From positions 747,534 through 811,533 of the forward strand of contig NZ_SOBT01000008.1 in NCBI RefSeq assembly GCF_004364935.1: a stretch of DNA of 64,000 nucleotides. Reading direction: 5' to 3'. The notes beneath the pieces were generated by a model that was not told the DNA's origin, ran no database searches, and saw nothing but the letters and a program-made list of their open reading frames with translations. This stretch comes from Panacagrimonas perspica. GTDB lineage: Bacteria > Pseudomonadota > Gammaproteobacteria > Nevskiales > Nevskiaceae. Position numbers and translations under genes: made by a program. Below, piece by piece: positions 59,031 through 64,000 of the stretch (position 1 is the first letter of the stretch; each line of letters opens with the position of its first letter).

Positions 59031-61863
59031 CGTAGGTTGCCTCGCGTTTTTCCTGCTTGCCGTATTTGCCGGGGGACAGCTCGCCGAGCGCCGTGACGCT
59101 GCGGCTGATGCCGTCGTTCCAGATGCCGCTGCGCAGGCGGCCCAGATTGATCTCGTGCGCCTTGATCGCCTTTTCCTCGAACGGGAAGGCCTGCTCTTCG
59201 AGCAGCAACCCGTATTGTTCGAGCGCTTCGCCAGACAACTTGGCCGGCCGCTCCGATCGCATCAGCGCGTTGCCCAGGTCGGCGTAGACCGCCGCCAGCT
59301 CGTAGGTCGCGGCGCTCGTGATGTCGGCATAGCCGTAGGCCGCGGCACGTTCCAGCGCCGCCACCGAGACTTCGGTCGCACCGCGGCGGCGCGCCAGGCT
59401 CTGCTCGAGCGGCGCGTCGATCCGCATCGTGCGTGCGGTCATCGCGTCCATGCGGCCGACGTCGAGGCTCGCCTGCGCGGCCAGACGCTTCGAGACTTCG
59501 CTGCGGCTGTTGCCGGCGGCGCGGTCGGCGGCGACGATCTCGTCGAGCCAGTGACGCTGCGCCGCAGGATCCTTCTGCACCGAGATCGCCATGTCGGCCA
59601 GTCGCTGGCGGGCCTGCATCGCCGGATCGAGCGGCTGCGGATACGTGGAGACGTAGTACATCAGCGCGCGACGGCTCTGCTCCGGCTGCTTGGCCTTGTC
59701 GTAGAGCTCGGCGGACGTCCATGCCGCGACGCGACGCGTCTCGGACGCTTCGCCTTCGCGAATCGCCACGCGCGAGAGCACCTCGGCGGCGCGTGCGGGC
59801 TGGTCGCCCTTCTCGTAGGCCAGCGCCAGTTTCTTGTCCGCGTCCGGCACCAGCTTGTGATCCGGATGCATGCGGCGGAAGGCTTCGAGCGCCGGTGCGG
59901 CGCGCGTCCAGTCCTCGAGCGTGAACAGCGCCGAGGCGCCGTCGTAGTCGGCCGACGTGCGGATCTCCGATTGCGGCGCGACGCGCGCGACGCGCTCGAA
60001 GTGCGAGGCGGCGAGCTTCAGGTCGCCGGCTTCGCGTGCGGCTTCGGCCTGCCGATAGACGCTGGTGGCGAGCTGTTCGATGGCGAGCCGGCGCTTCTCC
60101 TCGCTCGGCGCCGGCAACTGCACCAGTTGCTGGTACGCGACCTCGGCGTCGGCGTAACGCTTCTGCGCATAGCGCGCATCGGCGATGACGCCCAGCGCAC
60201 CGCGGAGCAATTCGGCGTTGGGGTTGGACGCCAATACGCGCTCGGCCGAGGCGACGGCGGTGTCGAGATCGCCCAGCTCGTACTGATCCTCTGCCGCCGC
60301 CATCAGCACCTGCGTGCGCTGCGGATGCGCAGGAAAGGTGTCGCCGAGTTTCAGCGCGGCGGCGATCGACGCGCGCTGCGCATCGGTCTTCACCGTGCCG
60401 GCGCTGTCGCGCTTGAGCCGCTGCCAGGCCTGGACGGCCGCGAGCGCGGCGACCGGCGATCCGGCGTGCTGCGGAATGTCGTACGCGGTCAGTTCGTATT
60501 CCTGCGCCGCTTCACGAACCTTGCCGCCTTCGAGCAGCGCATCGGCGTACAGCAGATGCGTTCGGGGAGCGGCGGCGTCCTGCGGGAACAGGTCGAGCGT
60601 GCGCTTGTACCAGGTCGACGCCACCAGATAGCCGGCACGGCGCGTCGCCGGATCGGCGCTGCCCTGTGCGCCGGCCTGATGGAAGCGCGCCAGCTCGTCG
60701 AGATGCTTGCGCACTTCGGCCATCACGATCGGATCGGCGGTGCGGGTCTTCCAGTAATTGGAATCCGGCGCATAGCTCGCCACATAGGCTTCCTGCGCTT
60801 TCATCGCCTGATCGGCGAAGCCGCCGCGACGCAGCGCTTCGATCGCGCGCGTCGAGAATTCCGGCGCACGCACGTGATCAGGGTGCCGGTCGACCAGCGC
60901 CGTGTAGGTGCCTGCGGCTTCGGTGTAGCGCTCCTTCTCGAGCAGCGCGGAGCCGAGCGCCGCGTACATCAGGGTTTCCATGCGCGACGCCTGCGGAGCG
61001 CGGGCGAAGTGATCGCTCAGCGCCTTGCCGCCGCCGAGCGAGGCGAACGACAGCGCGGCCACGCGAATCGATTCCCGCGCGCGTTCGGCCTTGTCGCGCT
61101 TGACGCCGGCGAGCGCCTCGTCGGCGTCCTGCAGCGTGCCCGCCGGCAGATCGCGGTCGAGAATCGCGAGGAACACCGTCGCCGCCTCGTCGTACGAGGC
61201 CTGCTTGTACAGCGACCAGCCGTACTTGTACTGCGCGTACTCGTAGTAGGGCGCTTCGGGACCCTGCGCCAGCAGGCCCGCGTAGGCCGGAGCGGCCTCG
61301 TCGAAGCGGCCGCGCGCGAACAGCATTTCGCCGGCGCGGAAATTCGCGTCGGCCGCGCGGGCCGACTGCGGATAATCCTTGCCCAGTTCACGCAGCGCGG
61401 CGATGGCCGGATCGGTTTCGTCGACCAGCTGATGGGCGCGCGCGAGCTGGTAGAGCACGCGGTCGTTGTTGACGTGACCCGGGTAGTCGGCGAGCACGCG
61501 GCGGTAGCCGGCGATCGCGCGTCGGACGTCACCGACGTTGAGCGCCTCGCCGGTGGAGCTCGCCGCGTCGGCAAGCTGGACGCGCAGATCCGCTGCGCGA
61601 CGCAGGGATTCGGCGCGCGTGGCGGCGTCCGGGTTCAGCGCGAGCAGGCGATCGTACTGGTCGATCGCGGCTCTCGGGTTGGGCGGTATCGCATCCCAGG
61701 TTTCGATCTTCAGGACTGTGGGCGTGCGCACCTGCAGGTAGCCGTTTTCCGAAAGGCCGTTGCTCGCTGCGACGCTGCCGACGGTGGGCGGCTGGTTGTT
61801 CGCCGCCTGCGCGGCGCAGCAGGCCAGTGCAGCGGCGAGCGCGAACGTGAGGCGGCCGTTCAT
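59017..61863 (-). CDS. large exported TPR protein
   Basis: 948 residues from ATG 61863: signal peptide (about 1-21) and at least ten TPR-like repeats throughout. The strand/helix pattern and repeat spacing resemble periplasmic gliding-motility/Tol-associated TPR scaffolds such as GltE-type proteins, but no specific family motif is visible. It overlaps the next upstream gene by 4 bp. A role in a membrane-spanning complex is inferred. Confidence 0.85.
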   Translation of the reverse strand: MNGRLTFALAAALACCAAQAANNQPPTVGSVAASNGLSENGYLQVRTPTVLKIETWDAIPPNPRAAIDQYDRLLALNPDAATRAESLRRAADLRVQLADAASSTGEALNVGDVRRAIAGYRRVLADYPGHVNNDRVLYQLARAHQLVDETDPAIAALRELGKDYPQSARAADANFRAGEMLFARGRFDEAAPAYAGLLAQGPEAPYYEYAQYKYGWSLYKQASYDEAATVFLAILDRDLPAGTLQDADEALAGVKRDKAERARESIRVAALSFASLGGGKALSDHFARAPQASRMETLMYAALGSALLEKERYTEAAGTYTALVDRHPDHVRAPEFSTRAIEALRRGGFADQAMKAQEAYVASYAPDSNYWKTRTADPIVMAEVRKHLDELARFHQAGAQGSADPATRRAGYLVASTWYKRTLDLFPQDAAAPRTHLLYADALLEGGKVREAAQEYELTAYDIPQHAGSPVAALAAVQAWQRLKRDSAGTVKTDAQRASIAAALKLGDTFPAHPQRTQVLMAAAEDQYELGDLDTAVASAERVLASNPNAELLRGALGVIADARYAQKRYADAEVAYQQLVQLPAPSEEKRRLAIEQLATSVYRQAEAAREAGDLKLAASHFERVARVAPQSEIRTSADYDGASALFTLEDWTRAAPALEAFRRMHPDHKLVPDADKKLALAYEKGDQPARAAEVLSRVAIREGEASETRRVAAWTSAELYDKAKQPEQSRRALMYYVSTYPQPLDPAMQARQRLADMAISVQKDPAAQRHWLDEIVAADRAAGNSRSEVSKRLAAQASLDVGRMDAMTARTMRIDAPLEQSLARRRGATEVSVAALERAAAYGYADITSAATYELAAVYADLGNALMRSERPAKLSGEALEQYGLLLEEQAFPFEEKAIKAHEINLGRLRSGIWNDGISRSVTALGELSPGKYGKQEKREATYDELH

Positions 61864-63626
61864 GACGGGTCTCCGTTCGACGACGAGCCGCGCTTGAGTT
61901 CGGTCTCCGGCGGCGGCGCGCTGTCGTAGTGACGGGCGATCGCGAAGCGTGCTTCGACCAGATAACGCTCCGTCTGCAGCCGGCGCGCGCGCAGCAGGTC
62001 CAGCGCACGGCGCTCGAAGGCCATGCGCGACACTTTCTCGGAGGCCTGCGCGCGAACCATCGCGGCCTGTACCGCGCTCGACAGCGCCTCGCTGGCCGGC
62101 ACGGCCTCGAGACGCTTCTCGCAACGGGCGAGTTCGTCGCTGAGCAGGCGTGCGCTGCGGTACTGATCGAGCACGGCGACGAAGCCGTCGTCGGCGAGCA
62201 GGTACTTCAGATAGCCGGTGTCGTCGGCGTAGGGCAGGTCGGCCAGCCATACGCGCCAGCCGCTGGAATCGTCGTTCTGGCCGGTGGCCACGGCATTCGC
62301 GGCGCGTCCGCTGCCGACATGCGCCATCGCTTCCTCGAGCTGGGCGCGGGCGAGTTCGAGCTGCTTGGCCGCACGTTCGTAGTACGTGTGCGCCTGGGCG
62401 CCGGTGCCGAGCTGGTCGAGCGCCCAGGCCAGCGCAAGGGCGCCTTCCTGCGCGTCGATGTCCAGCGGATCGCGACCGATCAGTTCGGTCCACGGCACGA
62501 GTGCGCGCTCGAGCGCCTTCTTGCGATCCTTGTCCGGCCCCTTGTTGATGACGCGACGTTCGATCGCCGTGATGAAGACCGGGCGGCCGTCGAACGCGGG
62601 TGACATCGGGCGCGTTCCGGTCGGGGCGCCGGACTCGGGAACCAGGAAGGACCAGCCGAAGCCGAGCAGAGCGGCATTACCGTAGGGGCCCGGGCTGCGC
62701 ACGCGGGAGAACGCATCGATCGCCGACGGGCCGTTGCCGCCGCGCAGATACGCGTAGCCGAGCAGCAGGTTGGCGTGATCGCGCATCGTCCAGTCGGCCG
62801 GCGTCTTGGCCTTCTGCTGCCCGATGGCTTCGAGAGCGACCAGATTCTGGCCGTCGCCGGATCCGCCGACGGCGGCGTTGAAGCTGGCCAGCGACGCAGC
62901 GGGAATCGAGGTGCTGACGCCTTGTCCGGAGAGTCGCGCGAGGCTTTCGGAGAGCAGCCCCCCGCCGTCCTGCGAGCCGTAACCGCGAGACTGCAGGCGA
63001 GTGAGCAGCCGCGCCGCGGCATAAGGGCGATCGGCGTCGAGCCAGAACCGCGCCGCGCGCTGCCACATGCCCGAGCCGTCGGCGCCGTTGACCTGGCGCA
63101 CGCCCAGCGAACTCTTGCCGAAGCGCTGCTGCGCCATCGTGATTTCCATCAGCGTCTGGCCGGCCGGAATCTCGATGGCCTGGTCCAGACGCTCGACGGC
63201 ACGCGGGTCGGTGGGGCCGGCATCGAGGGTGCGGGCAAACAGTTCGAGCCGCAGACGATGCGTGCCGGGTTCGAGCGGCGCCAGCAGGGCAGGGTGCAGG
63301 CCGCCGGTGGCGATGGCGTTCCACTCGGCCTCGCCATATTCGTAGATCGTGGGTTCGTGATCGTCGATCCGCAGCGAGACCTTGCGAAGACGAAGTTCGT
63401 TGGGCTCGCTGCCGATGAAGATGCCGAGTTCGGCGGCAGGTCCTTCGTTGCGCTCGATCTGACTGATCTGGGAATCGAGCGAGAGCACCTGCATCGGCAG
63501 CAGCGCATCGGCTGCAACCGTCGGGCGGGCGCTGAGCAGGGAGAGCAGGATGAGGGCAGCGACGCCGGAGTTCCTGGCGATGCGCTTGCGTGACGACAAC
63601 CAGAGCATGGAGATTCGGTTCTTCAT
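61860..63626 (-). CDS. exported TPR-like protein of unknown function (588 aa)
   Basis: Start at 63626 places a signal peptide (about 10-39) at the N-terminus. The first 170 residues form a beta-domain (LRLRKVSLRIDDHEPTIYEYGEAEWNAIATGGLHP), then helical repeats (LLGYAYLRGGNGPSAIDAFSRV) as in TPR proteins, and a helical C-terminus. It is the first visible gene of the TPR operon. The function is unknown. Confidence 0.8.
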   Translation of the reverse strand: MKNRISMLWLSSRKRIARNSGVAALILLSLLSARPTVAADALLPMQVLSLDSQISQIERNEGPAAELGIFIGSEPNELRLRKVSLRIDDHEPTIYEYGEAEWNAIATGGLHPALLAPLEPGTHRLRLELFARTLDAGPTDPRAVERLDQAIEIPAGQTLMEITMAQQRFGKSSLGVRQVNGADGSGMWQRAARFWLDADRPYAAARLLTRLQSRGYGSQDGGGLLSESLARLSGQGVSTSIPAASLASFNAAVGGSGDGQNLVALEAIGQQKAKTPADWTMRDHANLLLGYAYLRGGNGPSAIDAFSRVRSPGPYGNAALLGFGWSFLVPESGAPTGTRPMSPAFDGRPVFITAIERRVINKGPDKDRKKALERALVPWTELIGRDPLDIDAQEGALALAWALDQLGTGAQAHTYYERAAKQLELARAQLEEAMAHVGSGRAANAVATGQNDDSSGWRVWLADLPYADDTGYLKYLLADDGFVAVLDQYRSARLLSDELARCEKRLEAVPASEALSSAVQAAMVRAQASEKVSRMAFERRALDLLRARRLQTERYLVEARFAIARHYDSAPPPETELKRGSSSNGDPS

Positions 63627-63861
63627 CGAACGGCCGGGAGGACAGGGCGGTTCGTGCGACAGGGACGTGTGTCGTTCGTCCCCGGCGTACGGACTGCCGG
63701 GATGCGGACGACCTTGGCCGCGGTGTAGAGGGTCAGCGCTGACCCCGACACGATCGAGGCAAGCCTCGTGCCATTGCAGTCTCCGAATGGTGCGTCCCGC
63801 ACCGTATTGAGGAATCCGGAAGAACGGGCTCGTGCGCGATGAGCCGCGCATGAGCCTGTTT

Positions 63862-64000
63862 TCAGCCTGAAATCACGGCTTGCGCCACGTCGGCGAGCCA
63901 TCCGCGTGACGTGAGGTAGGCGGCGGGATTCTCCGGATCGAGTTGCTCGCCGGAGATGAAACGTGACTCGATGGTCGTCCCGTCGAGGCCCAACTCGACC
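63862..64000 (-). CDS. 3' end of an unidentified gene
   Basis: A leftward frame enters from the right edge and stops at 63862-63864, giving 45 final residues ending GWLADVAQAVISG. Codon usage is typical of the region. Too short to assign. It precedes the TPR operon by 235 bp in which I see no terminator. Confidence 0.55.
   Translation of the reverse strand, partial: VELGLDGTTIESRFISGEQLDPENPAAYLTSRGWLADVAQAVISG

Noticed and set aside
58903-61929. Rightward open frame of about 1,000 codons
   Set aside because: It lies antisense to the TPR genes; composition is that of a reverse-complement shadow (Arg/His/Ala-rich, no domain) in GC-rich DNA, while the leftward frames have signal peptides, TPR repeats and overlaps.
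1-64000. CRISPR arrays and rRNA genes
   Set aside because: No regularly spaced repeats of 25-40 bp and no rRNA-like stretches were seen.

Overview
The window looks like about 64 kb of the chromosome of a GC-rich gammaproteobacterium. The evidence is the gene order asmA-like / SRPBCC / mutY / yggX / tRNA-Phe, a LexA operator of the CTGT-N8-ACAG type, and dense REP-like hairpins at 3' ends. A Nevskiales or Xanthomonadales relative is my guess only; no rRNA or marker gene fixes the taxon.

Left flank (1-4117): the 3'-truncated gene of a secreted PHB-depolymerase-type esterase, a gene-free stretch, a Baeyer-Villiger monooxygenase, and the broken 3' end of a gene whose intact relative lies at 14123-14425.

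Integrative element (4118-14613): about 10.4 kb inserted in the 3' end of tRNA-Phe and bounded by a perfect 55-bp direct repeat. It encodes a tyrosine integrase, small unknown proteins, two AlpA/MerR-type DNA-binding proteins, a winged-helix replication-like protein whose gene contains iteron-like repeats, a terminase-small-subunit-like protein, an HK97-type capsid protein, a prohead protease with an extra C-terminal module, a protein that looks like a proteasome-type Ntn hydrolase, an inverted DUF4124 gene and a small gene behind a LexA box. No large terminase, portal, tail or lysis gene is visible, so it resembles a helper-dependent, capsid-making phage satellite. The broken gene at 3823-3960 suggests that a related element once occupied the same tRNA.

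Housekeeping region (14642-50315): the yggX-mutY-SRPBCC-AsmA operon; a Nudix/SRPBCC/hydrolase/sensor operon; tRNA-Leu, queA and guaA; a lemA-DUF2207-lemA operon; tadA, MaoC, tRNA-Val, a cold-shock gene and a fatty-acid desaturase; a molybdopterin oxidoreductase, thioesterase, SET protein, flavodoxin and apbC; dcd, a ROK kinase, msrA and a diguanylate cyclase; then an acyl-CoA dehydrogenase/phosphatase operon opposite a LysR regulator. Four REP-like hairpins sit at gene ends, three of them between convergent genes.

Redox cluster (50589-57434): a leftward gene for an OmpA-like porin fused to a C-terminal cupredoxin domain faces a rightward operon: DUF3034 outer-membrane protein, secreted truncated haemoglobin, Tat-exported FMN-binding protein, PepSY membrane protein, EF-hand protein and ApbE flavin transferase. 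I read this as an envelope flavin-based electron-transfer system. Both divergent leaders contain strong intrinsic terminators, and the rightward leader folds into four consecutive hairpins. This points to paired attenuation or divergent small RNAs and is one of the two most interesting features here, with the satellite.

Right end (57656-64000): a leftward operon of exported TPR proteins, a TPR lipoprotein and two small exported proteins, then the 3' end of another gene cut by the window edge.
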